In this document: positions 9,677 through 18,322 of the stretch, in pieces | How the letters are laid out: each line of letters starts with the position of its first letter | Position numbering within the stretch: the first letter of the stretch is position 1 | Source: JABDMH01 sp965223165 | GTDB lineage: Bacteria > Bacteroidota > Bacteroidia > Chitinophagales > Saprospiraceae | Reading direction: 5' to 3' | Length of the DNA: 64,000 bases | NCBI GenBank assembly: GCA_965223165.1 | Contig: CBDCVQ010000015.1 | Span: 69,149 to 133,148 of the forward strand | Translations under genes and position numbers: made by a program | The notes under the pieces: generated by a model | The model's database searches: none | What the model saw: only the letters and a program-made list of their open reading frames with translations | What the model was told of the DNA's origin: nothing

Positions 9677-9879
9677 CTGGTGGAGCTTCGCATTCAATCT
9701 TGTTGTCAATTCTAATGTCTTTGGCCCGCATAGGTCCGCGTACTACGTTGCAAGCCTCGCCGGTTTCCTCACTTCTCGCATAGTCACACTGGACTCTACG
9801 AGATCGTTCGGTCATGCCTGGTCTGCTTACAAAATCCTCTTAAAATTATTCAACATATCTAATGCGAAAGCCTACTAGG
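9677..9879 (+). mobile_element. MITE-like element, copy B (CTAG family)
   Basis: This 203-bp copy is slightly shortened. Its left end, CTGGTGGAGCTTCGCATTC, is degenerate; its right end, TAATGCGAAAGCCTACTAG, is close to consensus. The interior shares CTTTGGCCCGCAT, ACGAGATCGTTCGGTCATGCC and ATTATTCAACATATC with the other copies. The right-hand CTAG is the stop codon of the aldo/keto reductase next to it. Confidence 0.75.
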
Positions 9880-10915
9880 GGGCAGGATTGCTGATCTCCT
9901 TGTGCACCTTATTGATGTCCTTGGCCATTTCGCGGGTGAATGAAATATCAATACTGCCAATGTCTTCCCGCAGCTGATCCATGGTCGTGGCTCCGATGAT
10001 ATTGCTGGTGACAAAGGGCTGTGCGTTAACAAATGCCAGGGACAGTTGCGCTGGAGACAGCTCATACTTGTTTGCTATCGCGATATACTTCTCGGTAGCC
10101 TCCCACGACTTGCGACCGTTGTAGCGTGACAGTTGTTTGAATTGGTTGATGCGATCACCATCGCTGTCTTGCTTGGAGTGGTACTTGCCCGAAAGCAAGC
10201 CAAAGGCCAGTGGCGAGTAGGCCAGCAAGCCGATGTCTTCTCGCATGGACACTTCGGCCAGTCCCACTTCATAACTTCGATTGAGCAGATTGTACGGATT
10301 CTGAATGCTCACCGGCCTGGGTACCTCCTGCGTATCGGACAGTTGCAGACAGCGCATGACACCCCAGGGGGTCTCGTTGGACAGGCCTATGTGCCTGATT
10401 TTTCCTGCCTGCACATACGATTGGAGACTATCGAGGACCTCGGCAAAATTGTCCGTCCACGGGTCACTTTCATCATGCACGTAGCCCAGCCTTCCAAAGA
10501 AGTTGGTGCGGCGTTCGGGCCAGTGCAGTTGGTACAGATCAATGTACTCCGTCTGCAGGCGTCGCAGACTGTTATGAATGGCAATGTCCAGCTGCTCCCG
10601 ACTAAAATTTAAGGCAGATCGAATCCAAGTGATTCCCGCAGAAGGGCCCGTAATCTTCGTGGCGATAATGACGTCATCCCGCTTGCCCCTCGCCTGCAGC
10701 CAGCTCCCAATGTATTGCTCGGTGAGTCCTTGGGTCTCTTTGCTGCCCGGCACGGCATACAACTCGGCCGTATCGATGAAGTTAATACCTTGGTCCACGG
10801 CGTAGTCCAACTGTTCGTGCGCCTCGGCCTCCGTATTCTGCTGGCCGAAGGTCATGGTGCCTAGACAAATCTTACTGACGTTGAGATCCGTGCGTCCGAG
10901 TTGTTCGTAGATCAT
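9875..10915 (-). CDS. tas: Tas-like NADP(H)-dependent aldo/keto reductase
   Basis: 346 residues, the same length as E. coli Tas, which it resembles along its length (YAVPGSKETQGLTEQYIGSWL, SNETPWGVMRCL, C-terminal NPAP). The aldo/keto reductase catalytic tetrad is visible: Asp in FIDTAELY, Tyr in the same segment, Lys in IIATKI and His in QLHWPER. It is a cytoplasmic TIM-barrel oxidoreductase of undefined physiological substrate. The TAG stop is provided by the CTAG end of MITE copy B. The protein ends at the family's normal C-terminus, so the insertion did not truncate it. Confidence 0.92.
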   Translation of the reverse strand: MIYEQLGRTDLNVSKICLGTMTFGQQNTEAEAHEQLDYAVDQGINFIDTAELYAVPGSKETQGLTEQYIGSWLQARGKRDDVIIATKITGPSAGITWIRSALNFSREQLDIAIHNSLRRLQTEYIDLYQLHWPERRTNFFGRLGYVHDESDPWTDNFAEVLDSLQSYVQAGKIRHIGLSNETPWGVMRCLQLSDTQEVPRPVSIQNPYNLLNRSYEVGLAEVSMREDIGLLAYSPLAFGLLSGKYHSKQDSDGDRINQFKQLSRYNGRKSWEATEKYIAIANKYELSPAQLSLAFVNAQPFVTSNIIGATTMDQLREDIGSIDISFTREMAKDINKVHKEISNPAP

Positions 10916-11310
10916 TAGGTTTGGTTTTCCAGCTTCCGATATCCCTGGTCAAGGGACATCAAGCGGCAACCAAAATAGACTTTTTTTGCAAAGCCCTCCC
11001 TATATCTGGGCATGACATATCGCGCAGCCAGGGAACCATGTTCAAACAGACTGGGTTTGGTGCGCAAAGGGCATTGTTCGCCAAGTTGGTACATTGTTGA
11101 CCGCCACGCCGAGGCTCTGCCATGGGCACTCACTCCACCCGCGATTCGTTAGTCAAGGAGCATTCCACCATGGACCCGTAGAAGGAAACTGACTAAGCCA
11201 GCCAGCGCGGCTTAAGTACGAACGAGTGCCACCAAGGTAATTTATCGCAGGCAAGCCGTCGGCTAGAGCTCAGAAGTGGTAGCTTCGCAGAAAATTACAA
11301 AGAACAGGCT
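10916..11310. other. Intergenic gap, no feature recognised
   Basis: About 395 bp between the divergently transcribed Tas-like reductase and the SDR gene. It must hold both promoters. I see no RNA gene, repeat copy or convincing open frame, and no clear TAnnTTTG promoter. Confidence 0.5.
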
Positions 11311-12069
11311 ATGAGATTTGACGAGCAGACCGTGCTCATCAGTGGTGGAAGCCGAGGCATCGGAGCAGCCATCGCGACAGCCTTTGCTGCCCGCGGTGCG
11401 AAAGTGGCAATCAACTATGTGCGCAATGAACAGGCGGCCCAAAAACACCTGGACACGCTGGAGGGCAACGGGCACATCCATCTCCAAGGGGACGTGGCAA
11501 GGGAGCGGGACTGCCAGTCGCTGATCGATGCAGCGGTGAAGCATTTTGGACGACTAGACATCTTGATCAATAATGCGGGCATTCATGAGCAGCATCCCCT
11601 CGAAGAGGTGGATTATGCCAACTGGAACCGGATCTGGAGAGAAACCTTGGAAGTCAACCTCCTCGGTCCGGCACGGCTCATGTATCTCGCCGCACGTCAG
11701 ATGATGTCGCAAGGCGCGGGCCGCATTGTGAATGTCTCCTCTCGAGGAGCCTTCCGCGGCGAACCTGATCAGCCGGCCTATGGCGCAAGCAAAGGCGGAC
11801 TCAATGCCCTGGGACAGTCCCTGGCCCAAAAGCTGGCGCCCCATGGTGTATTTGTGGGTACGGTAGCCCCGGGTTTCGTGGAGACGGATCTGGCTCGAAC
11901 CATTTTGGAGGGACCTCGAGGAGATCAGATCAAGAATCAAAGTCCATTAAAGCGTGTGGCACGTCCGGAGGAAGTCGCCTATGCGGTGCTGTTTCTAGCC
12001 TCCAAGGGATCAGAGTTCTCTACCGGTACCATCATCGATGTCAACGGTGCCTCCTATCTGAGATCATAA
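11311..12069 (+). CDS. SDR family oxidoreductase (FabG-like)
   Basis: 252 residues, a classical short-chain dehydrogenase. The cofactor-binding motif is ISGGSRGIGAAIA (TGxxxGxG type, Ser in place of the first Thr). The NAG motif is INNAGIHE, and the catalytic Ser (NVSSRGAF) pairs with YGASK (YxxxK). The C-terminal PEEVAYAVLFLASKGSEFSTGTIIDVNGA is typical of 3-oxoacyl-ACP-reductase-like SDRs. It is probably an NAD(P)-dependent cytoplasmic reductase; the substrate cannot be told from sequence. It stands alone, convergent with the following lipoprotein gene. Confidence 0.92.
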   Translation: MRFDEQTVLISGGSRGIGAAIATAFAARGAKVAINYVRNEQAAQKHLDTLEGNGHIHLQGDVARERDCQSLIDAAVKHFGRLDILINNAGIHEQHPLEEVDYANWNRIWRETLEVNLLGPARLMYLAARQMMSQGAGRIVNVSSRGAFRGEPDQPAYGASKGGLNALGQSLAQKLAPHGVFVGTVAPGFVETDLARTILEGPRGDQIKNQSPLKRVARPEEVAYAVLFLASKGSEFSTGTIIDVNGASYLRS

Positions 12070-12127
12070 AATGGCAGCTTGGCATGCCCTGTATACCCGA
12101 CCGGTCCGATCCGTTTGAATTTCCGGC

Positions 12128-12919
12128 TTATTGCCCAGGCAATGGATCCCGTCGGAGCACAATGGTCTGCAGAATGGATGTCTGCATACCAGGCACCTGA
12201 GATCCATCCGGATATACCAATGCCAGTCCGATGGTATTCTGCCCCATAGGTAGGCCTTCAATGTAGTAGGGTTGCCACTTGTCCAGGAGGGTTACCTCGC
12301 CATTGACCTGCACTTTGACCCGGTGCTCACCGCCGATATCGGCATTGACCGGATAGAAGTCCAGCATGACCTTCTTGGTATCGTCACCCACATAGGTGCC
12401 CTTGGGCCGACTGTAAAACAGTAAAGGCTCGACAATCTCTTCCGTCTCCCGAATGGTACCGTCGGTCACCATCACCCGCTGCACGATATGGGCGTCATCC
12501 GTCTTGATACTCTCGTGATAGGATCTGGACAAAAAAGCCAGCAGATTGTGTGTACCGTCAGATATGTCATAGTCAAAAGAGGACGTGTATTGGGCGGAGT
12601 AGGGCTGTCGATTGACGATCAGGTGTATATGCTGCCCCTTGGCTGAGTTGGCACACATCTTCTTGCCAGCATCGGGCGTCTGCTCACCCAGCTTGTACTT
12701 CCTTCCACTGATGGTAAAATCAAAGCGACCATTGCGATAGGTCATCGATTCGATCTTGGCATCTCGATATTGCGTAGACTTGGAGAAAGGCGTGATCTTG
12801 TATTTCCTTGGCTGCTCAGTGCTGTCGGCAGCGGTATCTGCATCCGCCGAGCGGTCCGACTTACATGCCACAAGGGCCAACAGCAAAAAAAGACAAATAG
12901 TGATCCCTGATTGTTTCAT
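12128..12919 (-). CDS. Hypothetical lipoprotein
   Basis: 264 residues from the chosen ATG. The upstream ATG at 12967 would put 16 residues before the signal peptide, so the start MKQSGITICLFLLLALVAC is preferred; it ends in a lipobox (LVAC). The mature part is mostly beta-rich with no domain I can name. Pieces such as GQHIHLIVNRQPYSAQYTSSFDYDISDGTHNLLAFLSRSYHESIK look like an immunoglobulin-like or 'CHRD-less' periplasmic domain, and a second similar segment (VKVQVNGEVTLLDKWQPYYIEGLPMGQNTIGLALVYPDG) suggests two beta-sandwich modules handling His-rich faces. Function unknown. Confidence 0.75.
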   Translation of the reverse strand: MKQSGITICLFLLLALVACKSDRSADADTAADSTEQPRKYKITPFSKSTQYRDAKIESMTYRNGRFDFTISGRKYKLGEQTPDAGKKMCANSAKGQHIHLIVNRQPYSAQYTSSFDYDISDGTHNLLAFLSRSYHESIKTDDAHIVQRVMVTDGTIRETEEIVEPLLFYSRPKGTYVGDDTKKVMLDFYPVNADIGGEHRVKVQVNGEVTLLDKWQPYYIEGLPMGQNTIGLALVYPDGSQVPGMQTSILQTIVLRRDPLPGQ

Positions 12920-13055
12920 TTTGAAGTATTTGCGTTGATGCCGCCAAAGGTAACAACTTCCCCGCATCTTTACGGGCGATCATAAGGCGCAATTAGGCCC
13001 AATACGGGGCAGTGGCAATGATGAGACCATTGCCCTGGGGCAGTTAAGTCCATGG

Positions 13056-13658
13056 CTAAGCTCTCCTGCGATCACGGGTCTTCTGACGATGTTTCTTTCG
13101 CTTCTCCTTTTGTCTCAACTTCTTTTTTCGCAACCGCTCACGCTTCTTCGTCCGATCTACTTGGAAGAGTCCTCGCCTTTTGGACTTACCCTTGATCTTC
13201 TTGATAAAAACATAGCGCAAACTGATGGCCGTCTCCGACTCGAAGGCCCCAGTGCCCACGTTGAGGTGGTAGAGTGGCTTGTAGTCCCAAGACAGGTTGA
13301 GCCGGCCCAGAGTCACTTCAGCACCCGCAATGGCGGTGACGCCCCGGCGACTGAAGTCTGCCCCCTCCGAGGTGGACACCCACCGATTGTGCAGCCCTCC
13401 ACCGAGGTAGAAGTTGAACCGTCGCGATAGCAGTGGACGATGCGTCTGCACGAGGATCGTACCGGTAGTCTCCTGCTGGGTGGCACTGGATGATACTATC
13501 CCTTCTACAGTCAGGCGCTCCAGTATACGTTGCTGCATGGTGATGCCAAAGTCAGTGCCCATCCGCAAGCCGACGGCCGTCACGTATGATTGTGCCCATG
13601 CCGGGACGGTGCTCAACGCAAAGAGCAGGGACAAAGTTGTGAATTCTCGTGCGTCCAT
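13056..13658 (-). CDS. Putative outer-membrane beta-barrel protein with highly basic C-terminal tail
   Basis: 200 residues. A signal peptide is visible (LSLLFALSTVPAWAQS, cleavage near residue 22). Alternating hydrophobic/polar strands follow (FNFYLGGGLHNRWVS, GVTAIAGAEVTLGRLNLSWDYKPLYHL, ISLRYVF), in the style of small outer-membrane barrels. After the last strand (FIKK, about residue 152) comes a ~48-residue tail almost wholly Lys/Arg (KGKSKRRG...RRRA). Such a tail is unusual on an exported protein. It could bind nucleic acid, LPS phosphate or a partner. No family recognised. Confidence 0.65.
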   Translation of the reverse strand: MDAREFTTLSLLFALSTVPAWAQSYVTAVGLRMGTDFGITMQQRILERLTVEGIVSSSATQQETTGTILVQTHRPLLSRRFNFYLGGGLHNRWVSTSEGADFSRRGVTAIAGAEVTLGRLNLSWDYKPLYHLNVGTGAFESETAISLRYVFIKKIKGKSKRRGLFQVDRTKKRERLRKKKLRQKEKRKKHRQKTRDRRRA

Positions 13659-13898
13659 AATTTATTGATGGTCATGCTCCTAACCATGGTGACTGAGCAT
13701 TTAGTATTTAATCACAGGACATTAATGGGGGTTTAACGTTGTGGGATGGAAATCGCATCAGCCGATTGGCAAATTGTCGCTCAGACCCGTTCGGATGCCG
13801 ATTCGGCGGTCGAGTTGTTCCGCCAACCCAGGAGACATTTTCAATCAAGGTGCATTCCCTGCACAGTGCATAAAGCCACGTATTAATACCTTGCATGC

Positions 13899-14744
13899 GT
13901 GGAATACTGGCACGCACTCAGGTCTTACTGGCGCTACTTCTGGCGAGCGCGCACTAAGTATGACATACACTCGCCCTTCTTATATGCCTTTGTCACAGCC
14001 GTGCTGGAAAACCGAGTAGCCCCGGCCGACGCATCGGCCATTGAGCGGCTCCGGGTGAAACTCCGGCAAGATCGCACGGTCCTGCCACCTGACCAACAAG
14101 GGGCTGGATCCATCTCGCGAGGTGACCGGGTGGATCGCGTGGCAGCGAGCTCGCTTTCTCCAAGGTGGCATTGCCGGCTCCTCTACCACCTGGTCCGGCA
14201 TTTTCGGTCGCAGACGATCCTGGAGCTGGGCACTTCGCTGGGGATCTCCACGCTGTACCTGCATCTGGCGAATCCCAAAGCTGAGTTGGTCTCGATCGAG
14301 GGGCGAGCCTCCATCTGGCAACGGGCGAATCAACACATAAACCAACTGGGCAATAGAAAGAGGGTGCGGCTCCTCCATGGCAGTTTTGCCGAGCGGCTAC
14401 CGGAGGTATTGCCTTCGCTGGACCCTTTGGATCTTTATTTTATCGATGGCGATCACCGGTATGAAGCAGTCTTGGCCAACTACCATCTGGCTGCTGCGCA
14501 CCTGCATGCGGGTTCGGTCGTCATCGTGCACGATATCTACTGGTCGCGAGGGATGACCCGAGCCTGGCACGCGCTGCAAGAAAGAAGCGAGGTGAAACTG
14601 TCGGTCGACCTGTATCACTTGGGACTCCTCTTCTACGACACTCGCCTGGGTCGGGTGCGGCACGAGACGCTGATCCGGTGGCTTTACAAACCTTGGCGTA
14701 TGGGATTCTTTGCCTCTAGTGGGGTCAACGATCGGAGCTCCTAA
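13899..14744 (+). CDS. Class I SAM-dependent methyltransferase
   Basis: 281 residues. The N-terminal segment (SYWRYFWRARTKYDIHSPFLYAFVTAVL) is typical of a Bacteroidota methyltransferase group. The Rossmann fold follows with motif I ILELGTSLGISTLYL (about residues 108-122), the acidic ribose-binding strand ELVSIEG, motif DLYFIDGDHRYEAVLANY (O-methyltransferase-like IDGDH) and VVIVHDIYWS. The IDGDH/HDIYW pair resembles catechol/caffeoyl-CoA-type O-methyltransferases, but the acceptor is unknown. Its 3' end overlaps the convergent AAA ATPase gene by 20 bp. Confidence 0.85.
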   Translation: MEYWHALRSYWRYFWRARTKYDIHSPFLYAFVTAVLENRVAPADASAIERLRVKLRQDRTVLPPDQQGAGSISRGDRVDRVAASSLSPRWHCRLLYHLVRHFRSQTILELGTSLGISTLYLHLANPKAELVSIEGRASIWQRANQHINQLGNRKRVRLLHGSFAERLPEVLPSLDPLDLYFIDGDHRYEAVLANYHLAAAHLHAGSVVIVHDIYWSRGMTRAWHALQERSEVKLSVDLYHLGLLFYDTRLGRVRHETLIRWLYKPWRMGFFASSGVNDRSS

Positions 14745-17385
14745 AGCCGATGCGACTCTTATTAAAGACAAACTGATCGGTGTTGCTCTCAAACTCTTGC
14801 ACGTCGAGCAGGTAGATCAGATCAAGGTCCCGGCGGTCTTCTTCCGAAGTGCTGGCGAGTCTCAAATTCTGATTTTTGATGGCTTGATCGACCACCGTCC
14901 TCACCGTCCGCGCATTGCCAAAGTAACGGTCGCGGTACTGCCTCAGAAAGGCCAAATAGCTACGCAAGTGCAAGCCGGCATCCGACTTGAGCTTGTATCC
15001 TTTGTCCGCCAGCATTTTCTCGGCGATCTGATAGAGCTCCGACTCAGAATAGTCCTCGAAGCGTAACATCTTGTCAAATCTGCTGCGAAGCCCGGGATTG
15101 GCCTTGAGGAAGGTTTCCATGTTTTCGGGATAGCCGGCAGCAAACACGTAGAACTCACCCCGGTGGTCCTCCATACGCTTGAGTATGGTCTGGATTACTT
15201 CGTTGCCATAGTCGGTGGAGGAACCCGCATGATTGCGAGAAGTCAGCGAATAGGCCTCATCAATAAAGAGGACGCCGCCCATAGCTTCATCAATGCGTTC
15301 GGCAGTCTTGATCGCGGTCTGCCCGACGAAGCCGGCTACCAAACCTTGGCGATCCGTTTCGACCATGTGGCCACGCTCCAGAATGCCTAGCGCCTTGTAG
15401 ATCTTGGTCAGGATGCGGGCAACCGTGGTCTTGCCTGTACCCGGATTGCCGATGAAGACCGTATGCAGGTTGAACGTGTTCATCACGCTCTTGCCCGCTG
15501 ATCGATAGTAAGTGACGAGGTCGACTAGTTCCCGGATCTCCTTTTTGATCGATGCAATGCCGATCAAGGCGTCCAGTTCGGCCATGGAACTCTCCAGTAG
15601 CTTGGCGTCGACGGGAATCTTGGGGTGGTACTTGGCCGGATAGATATTCACTTTTTCCACATCCTCCAGCTTGACCGTCCGGAGGGCATCTATACTGAGT
15701 GCCTCCAGATCCTTCTTCTTCATCACCCGCAGACCCAGGTTGATTTTGGCGCGATCCAACAGGTCAAAGACAAAACGGGCATTGCCAAAGGTGCGATCCC
15801 GCTTTCTAAACGCTTCAGTGATTAATTCTTCAATACGCCGTTGGGCGGCCCGGGTCAATTTGATCAACTTCCGCTTACTAGCGTACTTGGAGATCTCGGC
15901 CAGCTCCTGTGGCATAAAATCCGGAAACTCGTAGATCAATTTGAATCGACTCTTGAGACCGGGATTCGAATTGAGAAAGTGGTACATCTCCTTGGGATAC
16001 CCGGCGGCAATAATGGCCAGATCGCCATCACCGTTGGACATCTCCTTCATGAGTATTTCAATCACCTCTCGGCCAAAGTCCTTGGTATCGTCATTGGTCC
16101 TGGCCAGCGAGTAAGCCTCGTCGATAAAGAGCACCCCTCCCCTGGCCTTCTCAATCGCCTCCTTGACCTTCGGCGCGGTCTGTCCGATGTACTCACCCAC
16201 CAGATCCACCCGATCGACCTGGTGCACATGCCCCGATGAAAGCAGCCCCATCTTCTTGTAGATCTTGCCCATCATCCCGGCCACCGTGGTCTTGCCGGTC
16301 CCAGGGTTACCAATAAAGACGGAGTGGATATTGATGTCCTCCTCTTCTGCAAATCCTCGCTCCCGCCTCAGCTGAAGGAACTGGATGTACTTGGCGTGGT
16401 CGCGAACCCGCTTTTTGATCTCTTCCAAGCCGATCAACTCATCCAGCTTGCCGAGCACATCCTCGAAGGTTTCGCTCAGGTCCTCATCTGGCATGAGGAT
16501 CATCGGCTGTTTGCGGTGAGGGAGCTTGACAGCCGGTACTCCCCTGACAAACTCATTGTTGACTTCATAAGGGATGACGGCAATCAGGTGATCCATAAAG
16601 ACCAACTCCAGGGAGTAGTTGCCGTTGCGCCAGGAGTTCTTCACATTACTTCCCCATCCGGCGGTGATGGTGATAAACTCCTCGTTTTTCTTGATGCTTT
16701 GCAATCGCACCACCTGACCCTTCAGCTCTCTGGCCCCATTGTAGAATTTGGCAAAGAGTTCGCACTGCCATTTCTGGCTATTGTTGATATTTCGAAAGAC
16801 AAACTCGCCGTAGATGTAGCGAGTCTCCTCACCGCTGAAGATCTTGTAATAGTTACGCTCCTCCTCGGGCAGATCGTCAAACGGACCTTCGTAAAGTCGC
16901 AAAGACTTGAGCTCCAGGTAGGGATTGAAGTTAGAAAGGACGGGATCTCGCGCTTCCTCGACATAGAAGTATTTGGAAGCCTCCTTTTCCTCGCCGACCC
17001 AAGCCTCCCAATAGTAGGTGCCCTTTTTCCAAAAGGATCCTTCGTTCTTATTTCCCCAGCCCTCTCGTAAGTACACGATCTGATCGAAGCGGCTGACCTT
17101 CTTGGTCAGGGATAATTCACAAAGCTCTTTGCGCTTACCGCGATTGATCGAAAAGCACTTTAGCTTGATCGAAATCTCCCAATCTGACTCATCAAACAGC
17201 TTATTGTAGAAAGACAACTCCGCGTAGATATAGGACACCTCGTATCGATCGAATACCTGTCGATACTTCTTCTTGTTGTCCGCCAACCACTCCGTGGAGG
17301 CATAGACCTTGAGGTCCTTAAACTTATAGTTCTTGGGAGATCCAGCCTGATTGATCTTATCCACAACTTGAGTTATACATGTCAA
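14725..17385 (-). CDS. Tandem CbbX/SpoVK-type AAA+ ATPase with two N-terminal beta-sandwich-like repeats
   Basis: 886 residues. Two related N-terminal modules come first (about 22-145 and 156-275). Each ends with a WG-x-GxY pattern (EGWGNKNEGSFWKKGTYYWEAWV; AGWGSNVKNSWRNGNYSLELVF), suggesting duplicated beta-sandwich binding domains. Two CbbX-like AAA+ domains follow. In the first, Walker A GNPGTGKTT is at 359-367, pore loop GEYIGQTA at 397-404 and Walker B GVLFIDEAYS at 417-426. In the second, Walker A is at 646-654, the pore-loop equivalent is VAGFVGQTA and Walker B GVLFIDEAYS is at 704-713. Both have intact nucleotide-binding residues and arginine-finger-region SRF motifs. No signal peptide, so cytoplasmic. 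Family members remodel protein complexes (CbbX on Rubisco; EccA in type VII secretion). The substrate here is unknown and neighbours do not help. Confidence 0.88.
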   Translation of the reverse strand: MTCITQVVDKINQAGSPKNYKFKDLKVYASTEWLADNKKKYRQVFDRYEVSYIYAELSFYNKLFDESDWEISIKLKCFSINRGKRKELCELSLTKKVSRFDQIVYLREGWGNKNEGSFWKKGTYYWEAWVGEEKEASKYFYVEEARDPVLSNFNPYLELKSLRLYEGPFDDLPEEERNYYKIFSGEETRYIYGEFVFRNINNSQKWQCELFAKFYNGARELKGQVVRLQSIKKNEEFITITAGWGSNVKNSWRNGNYSLELVFMDHLIAVIPYEVNNEFVRGVPAVKLPHRKQPMILMPDEDLSETFEDVLGKLDELIGLEEIKKRVRDHAKYIQFLQLRRERGFAEEEDINIHSVFIGNPGTGKTTVAGMMGKIYKKMGLLSSGHVHQVDRVDLVGEYIGQTAPKVKEAIEKARGGVLFIDEAYSLARTNDDTKDFGREVIEILMKEMSNGDGDLAIIAAGYPKEMYHFLNSNPGLKSRFKLIYEFPDFMPQELAEISKYASKRKLIKLTRAAQRRIEELITEAFRKRDRTFGNARFVFDLLDRAKINLGLRVMKKKDLEALSIDALRTVKLEDVEKVNIYPAKYHPKIPVDAKLLESSMAELDALIGIASIKKEIRELVDLVTYYRSAGKSVMNTFNLHTVFIGNPGTGKTTVARILTKIYKALGILERGHMVETDRQGLVAGFVGQTAIKTAERIDEAMGGVLFIDEAYSLTSRNHAGSSTDYGNEVIQTILKRMEDHRGEFYVFAAGYPENMETFLKANPGLRSRFDKMLRFEDYSESELYQIAEKMLADKGYKLKSDAGLHLRSYLAFLRQYRDRYFGNARTVRTVVDQAIKNQNLRLASTSEEDRRDLDLIYLLDVQEFESNTDQFVFNKSRIGFRSSDR

Positions 17386-17611
17386 TTTACTCTTTTATAA
17401 CGTTTGCGGCGTGAAATAAATGTGATTTGAGGCTTCCCTAGGGGTCCCCACCCCCGCTCCGAATCGACCTTCCGAACATGCACCATCCGTAAATGCGCAT
17501 CCTGACAATCTGAGGCGAACTCGGAACTTCTACCCAGCTGTTGCTGTATACACTGCATAAAGCGGCTGGAGCGACCTCTTGACACCAGTTAAGATACGCT
17601 GCAACAAAGAG

Positions 17612-17642
17612 TTGAAAAGTAGGTCGAATCCATATACTTTTG
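17612..17642 (+). promoter_or_regulatory. Putative Bacteroidota sigma-A promoter for the ferredoxin operon
   Basis: A -33-type TTG at 17612-17614 and a -7-type TACTTTTG at 17635-17642 (consensus TAnnTTTG) are separated by 20 nt. The ferredoxin start codon lies 35 nt downstream. The same arrangement and spacing occurs before rpsU. Confidence 0.6.
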
Positions 17643-17676
17643 TGCGCTGAGCCGCGAAAACGACGGAGACAATTAC

Positions 17677-18018
17677 ATGGCGATAGTAAGATTCAGTTTT
17701 GAGGACAAGGACATTGATCCGGTGGAAGTGAAGGATGCTGAGGCAGGGTTCTCCATCCTTGAAATAGCGGAGGACAATGACGTCCACTTAAATCACAACT
17801 GCGGTGGTGTCTGTGCCTGCAGCACCTGCCATGTGTACATTGAAGAAGGCGATGAGTACCTCGAAGAGATCTCAGACAAGGAGGAAGACTTTATTGACCG
17901 GGCTATTGACCCTCGCCTGGAGTCGCGGCTGGGATGCCAATGCATCATTCTAGAGGACGATGCGGTGGTGGAGGTGACCATCCCTGATCAGCGTCGTATC
18001 ATCGGTCACGAACATTGA
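17677..18018 (+). CDS. fdx: 2Fe-2S ferredoxin, ISC/adrenodoxin type
   Basis: 113 residues. The cluster ligands follow the ISC-ferredoxin pattern: Cys-x5-Cys-x2-Cys in NCGGVCACSTCHVY, and a fourth Cys in RLGCQC about 36 residues on. One extra Cys lies inside the loop. EISDKEEDFID and the conserved hydrophobic C-terminus are typical. It should be a soluble electron carrier for iron-sulfur cluster assembly. iscX follows after 31 bp, which supports that role, although no iscS/iscU/hscA is present here. Confidence 0.93.
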   Translation: MAIVRFSFEDKDIDPVEVKDAEAGFSILEIAEDNDVHLNHNCGGVCACSTCHVYIEEGDEYLEEISDKEEDFIDRAIDPRLESRLGCQCIILEDDAVVEVTIPDQRRIIGHEH

Positions 18019-18049
18019 CAATTTTATCACGAAGCAAATCTGCCGTCCT

Positions 18050-18298
18050 ATGTCATTTGAAGCCTTTGACGACCTGCCCATACAGTGGACTGACCACGAA
18101 GACATCGCGATGAAACTGTACGAACGTTTCGGTGACGAATTTGACGAGGCCAAAATCTATCGCATCCGCTTTACGGACCTGCTGGATTGGATCTTGGAGA
18201 TTCCCACCTTCGAAGGGAAGCGGGAAGGCAGCTCCGAAGGGCACCTGGAGCAGATCCAGGCCAAGTGGGTCTACGAATGGAGAGACAATAATCGCTAG
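18050..18298 (+). CDS. iscX: IscX-like iron-sulfur assembly regulator
   Basis: 82 residues of acidic small protein. The IscX hallmarks are W-T-D-x-E-D-I-A near the start (IQWTDHEDIAMKLYERFGDEFDEAK), RFTDLLDWILEIPTFEG, and the C-terminal EQIQAKWVYEW. IscX binds the cysteine desulfurase IscS and iron, modulating Fe-S cluster assembly. Slightly longer than the usual ~66 residues. Located directly after fdx and 24 bp before kdsC, so probably co-transcribed from the promoter at 17612-17642. Confidence 0.9.
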   Translation: MSFEAFDDLPIQWTDHEDIAMKLYERFGDEFDEAKIYRIRFTDLLDWILEIPTFEGKREGSSEGHLEQIQAKWVYEWRDNNR

Positions 18299-18322
18299 TT
18301 CGGCGACTTCGCAGACCACCCG

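Noticed and set aside
14725..17385. AAA ATPase as a phage-defence system
   Set aside because: No nuclease, reverse transcriptase, toxin or other effector partner is adjacent; a housekeeping remodelling role fits equally.
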